This document shows positions 36,801-48,554 of a DNA stretch of 64,000 nt, piece by piece. Position 1 is the stretch's first letter, and every line of letters begins with the position of its first letter. The position numbers and the translations under genes were made by a program. The notes below the pieces were generated by a model. It was not told where the DNA came from and searched no databases. It worked only from the letters and a program-made list of their open reading frames with translations. Where the stretch lies: assembly GCF_949628265.1 (NCBI RefSeq), contig NC_088788.1:29870335-29934334 (forward strand), written 5' to 3'. The DNA comes from Cloeon dipterum. Lineage: Eukaryota > Arthropoda > Insecta > Ephemeroptera > Baetidae.

Positions 36801-37966
36801 CGCTTCATTTAAAAGAGAAACGACGCATTTATTTGTTTAACTTTTGTTTCCCAACATGATCCACCTGTGATTTTAGAACAAATCGTCAAAAATGACAGCT
36901 CGCGAGCTTGCCGTGAGCATTCCTGCTGAGCTGCTTTCTCTTTATGAGCCAGCATCGCCGTATAGGGAAAAAAAATTAGCACACGGGCACCACCATGCTG
37001 GCCCAAGTCAATACACTGGTGGGACGCACACATGCATTAATGCAGAACAAAATGCAACCACTGTTCGGCTCAATGAGCCACATAAAGGAAGCAAGCAACT
37101 AACTAGACCACAGAGAGGGAAGTGGGTGTGGCTCTTCCCTTTCGCCTCACTCGACCAGTGAGGAAATGACCAAATTTTTAACTTAACAATAAAATTTGCA
37201 AATACTGACCCCGCAGTATTCACTGTCATTAAACAGTTGGGGTGGCAGCGGGTAGCGGTCGTTGTCTCTGTTCTTGCTGTTTTTTTGCATGAACTCTTTG
37301 TCCTCCTCTTTGCCAGGTTCTGTGATGTCCACCGCTTCGAATGGTATTCCTTTGCTCTCCAAAATCATTTGCACTCGTTGTTGGCGCTTTTTCACCTAAA
37401 ACAAAAATAGAAAAAACCACTCGTATCAAGTCATCAATTGTATATGATACACGAGAGAGTCGCTGAGCGAGATTTAATATTCCAACACAAGATTTTATGT
37501 TGCAGCTTAAGTGTGTTCTTAAATTAACGTAGCCAGCGGTCTGTGTCAACCATTTGTTGACAGCAATCAAATTGCTTTGCAAGGTCAAGGTCAAACTACA
37601 CAAATTGCTGCAATTGACATTCGCACCAAAACAAACTATCTATCACAACTTCATCGACGAAGATTGTGCTCCAATTCGGCAAGCACGCCTTCCAGTTTAA
37701 ATGGACTGTGGAAGGATTTTTAGCACGCGCGTCGCAGCATTTGAGCCTGCTACGAGAGGAAACACGATTTTACAGAAATTTTAAGCTTAAATGAGAAGGC
37801 GAAGTGCATGTGCTTGTCGCAGACATTTCAATCTTCTCGTTTCTACAGCTTTTGTGTTTGCTAAGCGATGTGCAGCCACCCCGGAATGCGGCTGCTGCAC
37901 GCACCCCGGTGCGACACCCACCTCTTTGTTTCCAGAAATTCCGGAGATGTAAATCTTGATGACCAT
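33858..37966 (-). CDS. SH3BGRL: SH3 domain-binding glutamic acid-rich-like protein (thioredoxin fold)
   Basis: Five exons in phase 0 throughout: 37966-37922, 37395-37210, 34656-34522, 34453-34370, 33944-33858; 178 residues. The start MVIKIYISGISGNKE, the following VKKRQQRVQMILESKGIPFE and DITEPGKEEDKEFMQ, and PLPPQLFNDSEYCGDYDDF match the SH3BGR family, including the fly Sh3beta. The Pro-rich PLPPQLFN is the family's SH3-binding motif. The fold is glutaredoxin-like but the family lacks the CxxC pair, and none is present here. The tail is variable and ends in a Glu/Asp run (EDDEQEEEGEDEE), the acidic tail that gave the family its name. A 2.5-kb intron (34657-37209) is the longest in the gene. 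Confidence 0.88.
34657..37209 (-). other. Long intron of SH3BGRL
   Basis: No nested gene is supported on either strand. It contains a 9-base-arm hairpin at 35621-35641 (AAGGAGAGT, AAA, ACTCTCCTT). A GC-richer patch at about 36890-37160 just inside the donor shows no recognisable product. Confidence 0.5.
35621..35641. repeat. Perfect inverted repeat, 9-base arms
   Basis: Arm AAGGAGAGT, loop AAA, then ACTCTCCTT. It lies in the long SH3BGRL intron and resembles the longer hairpin at 47276-47302. Confidence 0.85.
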
Positions 37967-38965
37967 CTTCAGATACGTTTTCGAACTCTCACAAACTAAA
38001 TAACAGATACTTCTTGCAGTTAATTTTACAACGACCCGGGAAATCCAAAGCTCGCACTATCAGTCAGCTGCTCCTGGTGCTACGCCTTGATTCGGGAAAC
38101 TGGTGCTCAACTCGACCGCTGGAGCGGCGCGGCGCTGCAGTCGGCTGACGCCCCTCTCTGCGCACGGGAGAACTCAAATCAAAAGCAAGACACGAACCCC
38201 ACTCCACCTTTTCATGTCTCGCTTGTCTGGTTCTCTGCCCTGCTCCTTCTCTTGGCGAGGAATGTTATTTTTTGCAACCCACCCTACGCTCTCCCCCGCC
38301 GCCCCTATCAAATTCCTCTTTTGCTTGCAGACGTTGTAAACATTAACTTCTCGATTGACAGAGAATAGAACAGTTTAGTGGATGGTCGCACTTTGCGCAA
38401 TTTTTGTTTTTGAGGGAAATAAAGCGAGGGTGAGAGCAGATATTTGAGAAATTCTAAATCAAATTAATATATTATTGCACAACCTTTGAAAATTCTTTTA
38501 CCTTTAATTAACACAATATTACTTTATTTCAATTTTGACAAGGTCTAGTTGTTGCATTCACATAATTGAAGGAATTTTATTTACGTACTTTATAAATCCA
38601 TTATCATTTTCGTTCTGATATAACGACTCATGCAAAGTACAAATTTTTACTCCAGATGCTAATTGTGCCTATTTGACCTTGCAAAAATCTCAGAAGTAGC
38701 ATAACAAATTCAAATGAAGTACAAAATTAAACAACTCAATTTAAAAAATAATTTTTCCTCCTGCATTTTAGAAAATAAAATGGTTGATTTATAAAAAAGA
38801 CTTGATAACACGTAAGAGCCCTTACATCAGACATGTTAGTTTTGCGCTTTTATGTATAGAATATTTTGCTAAAATATCCCAACTAACCCAATTATGACGA
38901 TAAGGGTTCAAGACAATTTTAATTAAACCGATAACTTGTGAATTTTTAATATTATACAATAAAAT
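37967..38965. other. SH3BGRL promoter region and ELP6 3' region
   Basis: The part next to SH3BGRL, about 38030-38340, is GC-rich and should be its promoter and 5' UTR. The rest, to the ELP6 stop, is AT-rich without a supported gene. Confidence 0.45.
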
Positions 38966-39830
38966 TTATTTTTTTAATATAACTGTTCTCAATGGAGTAA
39001 CATTGACTAAATACTTGGAGAAGTACCTTACAGATGCCCCCAGCCTTGAAGATTCTTCGTCCTCCGGCTCAACGTGCGTCAGAATGGCCAGAGCCAACGT
39101 TTTATCGTTCCTGTTTAAGTTAATCAGCCATGAAACTGTTTTTTTCCTTAAAAATTTAATATCACATACTTATCTGAGGATTTGAACAGTAACCATTGTA
39201 AAAGGCATTGAACCCTCTTCACATTGCACGCCAAACTAAGCAGCACACTGATGTCATCAATAATAATATTAACATGCGAGTATCTTTCATGGAGGTTGCG
39301 GATACTAATTTGAACAGTCTGGTAGATCCACTCAATGATGCTGTCGTCCAACTTTGGAGATTTGCATTCACGAACACTTCCTTGGGTTGCTTGAATGACA
39401 TCGATGAACTTGACCTGCTGTTTGTCTATGTGGCTTTTCAAATTAAAGCCAATCTGGTTCCCCACATATTGATAGTGGCTCTGAGGATGCATTAGGGCGA
39501 CAAAGCAGACAGCCTCTTTGTTCTTCAGAGCGTGGTCCACTACCGTGCTCAAAATGTGGTTGCCGTGACTGTTGTTTCCATTCTCAACAATGCCAATCAT
39601 CTTTCCAATGTGCTGATCTCTTTTCTGCAGCTCCATCTGCACCGAAATAAAACTCTCTTTTGGCTTCCTACAAAATTAAGACAAGTGTTGAAAATGTAGT
39701 TCCGCACATAGTGTTTTTAAGAGTTAATTAAATATTGAAGATATTATTTAAGTCCATAAGTCCCACAAGTTTGCTTCTTTTTTAAGTAAAACAACAAAAA
39801 ACAAGTTAAAGATAGAACTTACGAGTCCAT
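38966..39830 (-). CDS. ELP6: Elongator complex protein 6
   Basis: Three exons: an 8-base first coding exon (39830-39823), 39667-39170, and 39110-38966; 216 residues. The blocks VCFVALMHPQSHYQYVGNQI, QQVKFIDVI and INLY-like HVNIIIDDISVLLSLAC, then LALAILTHVEPEDE, match ELP6 (human VCFVALIQSFSHYSIVGQKL, VLLVDDLSVLLSLG). ELP4, ELP5 and ELP6 form a RecA-like hexameric ring that, with ELP1-3, modifies wobble uridine in tRNAs. ELP6 lacks Walker motifs and none is seen. The stop codon overlaps an AATAAA. At 216 residues the protein is about 50 shorter than human ELP6 (266), all missing at the C-terminus; either a further exon was not recognised or the tail is short here. The tiny first exon is supported by a good donor (ACTC then GTAAGTT) and frame. 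Confidence 0.82.
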
Positions 39831-40194
39831 TGTCAATTAGTTGGCCCCCGTCCACTTCCAATTTGGCTACGGTTCATCGAAAATATTTGTTTATGTATCA
39901 TCTGCGCACCATGTGTTCGCGACAATGAAGCAATTCAAACGAGCCGCTGCAGAAACCTCATGCGATTGGCTCACTTGTACCAGCTGACCAGAAAGCCGAT
40001 AGCTCTCCTCCAATGATGATTGAACAACCGAGCGTACGGCTGAAGTAGTGACGTCAGGTTCGATCGTCGGGCTCGGGGTCCATATTTGTTGTTGTTGCTG
40101 CATGAAAAACAGGAACATAATCACAGTGCATCGTTTTACGTGAAATTCAAGTCGCGTACATATTCGCCTAAGTGTCATTGACTCGGTGAGCGCG
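39831..40194. promoter_or_regulatory. Shared divergent promoter of ELP6 and GET4
   Basis: Only 364 bases separate the two start codons, which point away from each other. The gap holds a full CRE palindrome TGACGTCA at 40049-40056, a CCAAT box in CTCCAATGATG near 40008, and an inverted one in GCGATTGGCTC near 39963. These elements are typical of divergent housekeeping promoters. Transcription start sites cannot be placed from sequence. Confidence 0.6.
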
Positions 40195-41707
40195 ATGTCT
40201 AACGCAGGTAGCAGAGCAGCCGGTGCTCAAAGAGTTTTAGCCAAACTTCAAGATTCTTTAAGTAACGAGAAATATTATGAGGCTCATCAAATGTACAGAA
40301 CTCTCTACTTTCGGTATGTGTCAGAGCCAGCACTACATAAAAAGTGACAAAATAATCATTTCACTATTTGCTCTGCCCAGATATTCCAGTCAGAAGCGAT
40401 ACCCTGAGTTGTTAGATTTGCTCTATGATGGTGCTACAAAGCTGTTGCTCAAAAATCAGGTAAAATCAGAAATTACTTCATGTTCTGCACGGTACGTCGT
40501 ATTCTCATTAATAATATATTCGTCGAATGGCGTTGCGCATTACTTAACCATTTGTGCAATCACGCCCCAGCCCACGCGACGTGCTCAATGCACTACATAC
40601 TTGTTGAGGCGTAATGAATGTCTTTAAATATTTGCCTTTTTTCTTTACAGCAAGGAAGTGGAGCTGACCTGGCAATTCTGTTTGTTGATGTTCTAGTTAC
40701 TTCTGATGCACCGACGTCAGATGAGAACTTCTCTAAGATTTCAAAGTACCTTAAATTATGCTAAAACGAAAAAGAATTCCTGACCGGTGTGGTTGTACTT
40801 CAGGTTGTTCCAACTGATCAATTCAGTGGCACCTGAGAGAGACACATTCTTGACGAAGGCTCTCAGATGGTCTGGAATGGATGAAACCAAAAAGGGTCAC
40901 CCTCATTTACACAAAGCAATCGCGCAAGTCTTCTGGAAAGGTCTGATATAATTTTCCTTTGTACAAGTGACACTAAATGATTGCTATATGTCAGAAAAAA
41001 ATTACTACTTGGCCCGATTTCACTTCATGCACTCACCAGATGGTAGAAACTGTGCCAAAATGCTTGTCGAGCTTCATGTAGCTCGTGGATTTTCAAATGA
41101 AGCTGACCTTTTCATCGCCCAGGCTGTTCTTCAGTAAGACCTGCTACCTTGAGTTGGCGTGCAAATAAAAAAATATGATTTCAGGTACTTGTGCCTCCAA
41201 AACAAAAATGCTGCTATCCTGGCCTTCACAAGTTACACCACGAATCACCCAAACATTATGAAAAGAAGCCCTCCATTCCTGCTGCCTCTTTTGAATTTCC
41301 TGTGGTTTTTGTTGCAAGCAGTTGAAAGGTTGGACTTCAGTGATATCAGTCTTATGGTGCCTAGAACAAGATTTTTTTGCAGTGGCAAACTGGCCATCTT
41401 CAAAATGCTTTGTGATAAGTATAGGCCAAGTTTAGGAAGAGACCCATCATACCAGGAGTACTTGGATAAAATTGCCCAAATATTCTTTGGTGTGCGACCT
41501 CCTCCGAATTCTAGACCACGAGGATTGTTTGGTAATACTACGCCAAACCATTAACTTTTGGCGGTGGTGCTTATCCATACTCTGTTTGCAGATAATTTCC
41601 TGCAGCAACTTCTGGGAGGCACTGAGGAAGAGTCTGACGAAGATGGAGCCTCAGCTAGTTCAAGTTCTGGTCACAATACTCAACCCATGGAGACAGAGAT
41701 GGATTAA
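40195..41707 (+). CDS. GET4: GET4 (tail-anchored protein insertion; BAG6 complex subunit)
   Basis: Eight exons: 40195-40313, 40381-40459, 40651-40745, 40804-40940, 40995-41133, 41185-41328, 41383-41531, 41592-41707; 325 residues against 327 in human GET4. Characteristic blocks are [67 protein letters not shown], and [20 protein letters not shown]. The protein is an all-helical repeat that binds UBL4A/Get5 and BAG6 and passes tail-anchored proteins to the ATPase GET3 in the cytosol. The C-terminal tail is Ser/Glu-rich, as in other animals. AATAAA lies at 42112-42117. Confidence 0.93.
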
Positions 41708-42484
41708 TTGACGCCTTGTTACTATTTGCATATTATGTTTTGTTTCAAACTTGATTGATCATTCAAATTTGTCTTAAAAACTAGCCCAAACAATATATCT
41801 TGAGTTACGACCTTGCAAATTAAGCGCATGGTATCTTGAAAAAGCCTGGTGTCTTACAATTATTCAATTAACTGGGTTGCAGAAAATTAATTAAGCTGTT
41901 ACATTACCATTGTCATCACAACGCACTGATTATTATTTGCCTACTTAAACGTAAACACTACTTTTCATTTGCTAGGCAGACTGATGCTAACGTGGAGTCT
42001 ACTAAACTAATAATTATTTGTCAGACACCTAACGTCCTAACCCACACTTCGGTTTTTTGTTGACTATGAATCAATATAATTTAACTGCTTCATGTTAAAA
42101 ATTGTTTTTTAAATAAAGAATTTGTAAGGTGATAATTGAAATGGTGTCAATTGAAACAAAAATCCACACAAATATATAAAATTAAAATTTATTGCACAAA
42201 CGTTAACGTCTCCATAAAATACTACACTAATACTCTTCATGAGTAAACGTGGTAAATAATAATCATTACTTTGAACCAACATAGTGCAAGTTCAAAACAT
42301 GCCATCACCCCTGCTATAGGTTATCACTTCAATTACATAAGTTAATAAGTGATTTGCGGCGCAAGTAGTGCCTGCCTCCAGTATTGACGTAAAAACAATA
42401 TAGAAATCAACACAGTCTCTTTGATGTGGTCAGTGGTTTACTAAATGATCTGCTCTATAAATTACTACTGTGTTGAAGCTCTAG
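41708..42484. other. Convergent 3' ends of GET4 and PDSS2
   Basis: GET4 has AATAAA at 42112-42117 (plus) and PDSS2 has TTTATT at 42188-42193 (AATAAA on minus). The two signals are about 75 bases apart, so the mature transcripts end close together or overlap slightly. No exon is present. Confidence 0.55.
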
Positions 42485-44096
42485 TCAGATTTCACCCATG
42501 GCAAAAATAATGTTCGACAAAGCCTTTCTTGCGTCGTTTTCTTCAAAGCCCTCCAACTCCTGCAAGGCCTTTTGAGCGTGGTGCCGCTGCAGATCCTTGG
42601 TTTGAGGAATTCCAGGTCCGCTCATGACCGCGGCATGGATCTAGAAAAACACTCAGTATGGCCATTTAATTACAAGAAGACCAGGTAAAATCATACTTTT
42701 GAGTAATCAACATCTTCGATGTTTTCCTTTCCCTTGTTAATCTCTTCAAAGAGAGAAGGGTCATCCTGAAGAGTAAAGATGACCGGTGCCGACGTCAGGC
42801 TGAATGGCATTTGTCCATCTGCCCCAGCCGAGCTCGTGAATGGTTCCAACTCGAGGCACGCCTGTTAATGTCAAAATATAAGCTGATTTATCTTGAGATT
42901 TTTGTATCTGCTTACCTGCCAAGCCAAGGCCAAGTGCTGGCCAAACCTGTATCCCCTCAGCTGCAGCTCTTCACCATGTCCGGCCAATTTCAAAGTACCC
43001 TGGCAAGATTTTCCAAGCAGACTGCCCGCCGACAAGACACTCCTCAAGGTCCAATCTTGTTCTGTGAGTCCAGGAGAAGGAAGAGGGTTGTTTTGCTTGT
43101 CACGTTCGCCAACGAATTCACCCTCAGCCATGTCTCTCACAGCACTGCTCATTAGCTCCACAAGCTGAAGTTAATTTAACAAATAGGCTTCTTATATAAG
43201 AGATCGTCCTATGATTTAATTTGTTGCTCTTACTTCAGAGTTTCTCAAATTTGCAAGCTCGGCGCAAGAATTTCCAAGAAGGTAATCACCACTAAGCAGA
43301 GCGATTTTGTTTCCAAATGTCATGTCTTGCATTGTGCGTGCGTCGGTGTCCGGATACATTCCAGGGTAAATATTGACCAAACCTTTGTGGACAAGGTTAC
43401 TCGTGCGGATCATCTCAGTAACTTCGGCAAGAGCTCGTTGGCTAAGAGTAACATTTTATAATTTAATTTTAATTCAATGTATTTGCATGACACCAAAAAA
43501 TGTGTGTCACGGCTACCTATCACAACAGTAAAAATTTTAATTGTGAACGCACCGAGGTAAAACAAAAAAGGTACCTGTGGAGAACACCAGCAGCTTTGTC
43601 AATTTCGATGTCATCAACCAACTTGTGTCCAGCTGCTTTGGACACCAAAAGTACGATGAGGCCCCAGGCTTGCATGCTGCTGCGCCCATTATTAAGTAGG
43701 TTCCTTGTTAGAACATATGATAAGCAAACATAATATAGGCCTCGAGATGTAAAATAAAAATGCTTACTTTGCGGTTTTGAGCAAGGGATGATTTGAGCCA
43801 ACTAATTTTCTGAGGTGAAGAGCAATGTTGGCGATTTCATCGCTGAGCAACCACCTTAAACTCAGGAAAGAAGTCGGGTAGCCCACAATTTTCTCAGCCT
43901 CTGACACAGCTCGGTTCCAATCTGGCCGCGGGTTGATGGCTTGTTTGTTGGAACGGATGGAGGTTGTGGAGAAGAAACTCTGTCCCTGCACAAGCACTGA
44001 AACTTTGGGTGCATTTCGGTGCACAAAGTTCGTTTTGTTCAGCAGGAATCGTCCGGCTCTGGACACACAATAAATAGGTTTCGTTCCAAGAGACAT
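42485..44096 (-). CDS. PDSS2: Decaprenyl-diphosphate synthase subunit 2 (ubiquinone side-chain synthesis)
   Basis: Six exons: 44096-43768, 43679-43575, 43441-43234, 43164-42916, 42861-42697, 42640-42485; 403 residues (human 399). The N-terminus is basic and Ser/Thr-rich and fits a mitochondrial presequence. Family blocks include [83 protein letters not shown], and the closing [19 protein letters not shown]2 partners with PDSS1 to build the polyprenyl tail of coenzyme Q in the mitochondrial matrix. The Asp-rich DDxxD catalytic motifs of PDSS1 are absent, as is normal for subunit 2. I start at [10 protein letters not shown]; the frame runs further up only through non-ATG codons. Confidence 0.92.
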
Positions 44097-45593
44097 TGTC
44101 GATTCCTTCGATTCACTTTTGTCAGGAACGGTCCGCACGCACTAAACTTTCGTACACATTGAACTCTCTCCGGATTCTAGTTCAAGTTTGTAGGTCTTGA
44201 GGATGTTCTCTGAAAGAGAAAGTTATTCATACACATCAATGGAACGAAAATCGTAAAAATTAAAATCATAGAGCATGGCATTGGCGGAGAAAGTTTCCTC
44301 CTTCCAAATGCACCTGAGAAATTCCACCTCCAGAGCAACAAATTTACCTGGAAGGGAGGAGAGGCTTCTGACAGCAAAAAATAGATACATACATATGTAT
44401 GTAATCCGAATTACATATACTTCACAAGATCTTGTGGTTGTTTTACCTCATGCGTGTGCTGTGTGTTTCCCCTGAAGTTTCACGAGCTTAACACGTGTAA
44501 AATTCCACATCCTTCTCTGATCGCTGCCTTTGCAAAGGTCATAACAAAAAAGGATTTATTAGCGGGGATTCCTTAGCGCAAAAAGTGCAAAGAACTCAGC
44601 GAGAGCCAGGCTCTCTGCCTGCTCTCTTCTCGTGTTTTCTTTTCTCGCCTTCTTGGCTGGCTGTCTAAACTCCGCCTTCTCTTAGTTTCCTTTACGCTGA
44701 TAGGTCACACGCCTGCAAAAGTTGAAAGAGAGCCAATACAATGATGGGTCGAGGAGATTTTAAATATATTAATGCCGCGATTTACTAAAGATGTTTTTTG
44801 CGGAGCAAATAATGTAACATTAAAATGTTTATTTAAAACTATAATTACCAATGTCCACTCACGGCACTCGCACGACGATGTCACTGAAAATTGGTGAAAT
44901 TGTCTTTTCTATTTTTAAATTACTACATATATATATGTTGTATAACTTTATATAGCTTACAATTTAATATGATACAAAATTATCTTATAACGTCATTCAC
45001 CAAAATAGTTGTACTTAAATATCATAAAATAAAACTGCACTATATTGACTTATATTTTCATAAAAATCATTCATAAATTGTCTTTAATATCATAAAATTA
45101 TGAAAGTAAATAAAGGGGGCGATCTTTTTTATAAAATCTAATTCTAAATCTGAATTTAACTGAATCAGTAGATTATCAGCACGTAGAAAATAGTCAGTTA
45201 TATTCAATGTGGTTAGAATTACTTACCAATAACTAATATTGCCAAGATATGATTTTAAAACCACAACTTATACTAATTATTGCTCTCTTCAATTTTACTT
45301 TAACCATACAGCTTTTCATAAATAGCTAGAGAATTGTTGTTCAATACGAGTATTAATGTTTTGATAATCAGCACATCGTTTACATTTTGATAAATTTTGT
45401 TTATTTTTTAAAAATAACCTCTCATTTTAGCACGCCTGTGTATTCAAAACACGAGAGCAGACAAACAAATTTGAGAATTAGATATCAATGCCGAAAATTA
45501 TAGAGCGACGGTTAGGACGTCATTTATTGTGAAAAAGAATGTTGTTTTTGAAATTTTTATTGTGTATTTACAATAACTCCAATATTGCAACAA
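44097..45593. other. PDSS2 promoter region and WARS2 3' region
   Basis: The sequence near 44100-44720 is moderately GC-rich and should include the PDSS2 promoter. From 44770 to 45590 it is very AT-rich with no supported exon. TTTATT at 45556-45561 is a minus-strand polyadenylation signal just after the WARS2 stop. Confidence 0.5.
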
Positions 45594-47099
<1,506 letters not shown>

Positions 47100-48554
47100 T
47101 CTGAATAAAATAAAGTGCCTTTTATTTTAAAATAAGAGCTCAAGGATTCTATTTTCACTTGTACTCAACTCAAAAATTGTCCAGCTTAGCTTTGGTTTTC
47201 AGATCAAAATTAAAGACAGATAAATCAGAATGCATAGCCGAGACCACACCAGTCATGAATAACAACAAAAAACATAAGGAGAGTAGAAACTCTACTCTCC
47301 TTAAAAAAACACATGGTGCGCCCAGCCCAGCCTCGCCCACTTTACCATCCCGTTTTGAAAGCGACTGTAACAGTGGCGACTGGCGAGATCGCAGCAGGGC
47401 GGGAGTTTTGGCATTAGCAGCATTATTACACCCCGTTTATGTTTCTTTCATCATTTTGTCAGGATTTATTATAAATTAATAAATATTGCTGTAAATCGAA
47501 AAAATGTGACTTCTTATATTTAATGATTCCAGCTTTTTTAGATTTTCAATTGTAAATAATGTTAAAATAAAGTACGTAAAATACAATAACATAAAAAGCC
47601 TATTTTATATTATTATTATCATTATTTGAGGTAGAACTTGGTAATTTGTGGAATAAACTGAATGAAACCGATATCATTCCTTTTAAAATAGTGTTGAAAA
47701 TTGCCGTTCTAAATTAAGTAGTGTTTTTATAGCTACCCAAAAATGGATATTTCCAGTAAAAACCTCAAAATCAAATTTATTTTTGGTAGTAAAAGTGACC
47801 ATCTTTTTAATATTCAGTTCAATAGAACAAATTTAATGCTCAAGGATCAACAGTAAAATCAAATAATTGTAGTAAAAATCGATTTAAAATGTGTTCAGCA
47901 ATATTAATCTCATTTTATTGACTAAATTGAATCACATTTCTTCACATAAAGTTACCCATAACTAGGAATAAATTGGTTAGTCATTAACACTTTCCAAATA
48001 TAACATCATAAACTTGTGCTGTATTATTAAATCAATCTAGCACTATTGACCAAAGGTGAAACAATTAAAAGTGATAATAAGAATTGGAATGAAGGTGATG
48101 CAGAAATCCTTGATTTACAGCATCAAAACAAAAATGTCAACGTGACATGTCTTAGTAACAGAAAATAAATGAATATATCAACGAGGCATAAAGTTTTCAA
48201 GAAAAATTCAAAATAGTGTACATCTTATCACAGCACCTATATCTAAAACACGAAAACATCTTAAGTCAACAATTTGCAGATATCTACCTCAATATAACCT
48301 TTGATCACATTTAGAAAAATTATTATCATCTCCATTTAAGGCTACGCTTCTCTTGCCGAATATTATATCAAAAAAATAGTTCATTTAAAAATTTTCTCCT
48401 CTGCAAGAAGTGTCCTCTCGACTTTCGTTCTTGATATGGCACTTAGTATGCTCCCTAATAAACGCCCTAATTTTAATCTGATGTATGTTGTGCTTCTTAA
48501 GTTCTAAATCAATTTTGTGCAATTAACTTCAATGTTAACAAAGATGTCTGAAAA
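47100..48554. other. WARS2 upstream region and SLC25A10 3' region
   Basis: A 12-base-arm hairpin sits at 47276-47302, about 180 bases before the WARS2 start, followed by a GC-richer patch to 47440. From 47480 on the sequence is very AT-rich and I see no exon on either strand. Confidence 0.5.
47276..47302. repeat. Perfect inverted repeat, 12-base arms
   Basis: Arm AAGGAGAGTAGA, loop AAC, then the exact reverse complement of the arm. A shorter relative with the same outer nine bases lies at 35621-35641. The flanks of the two copies share nothing else that I can see. Confidence 0.85.
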
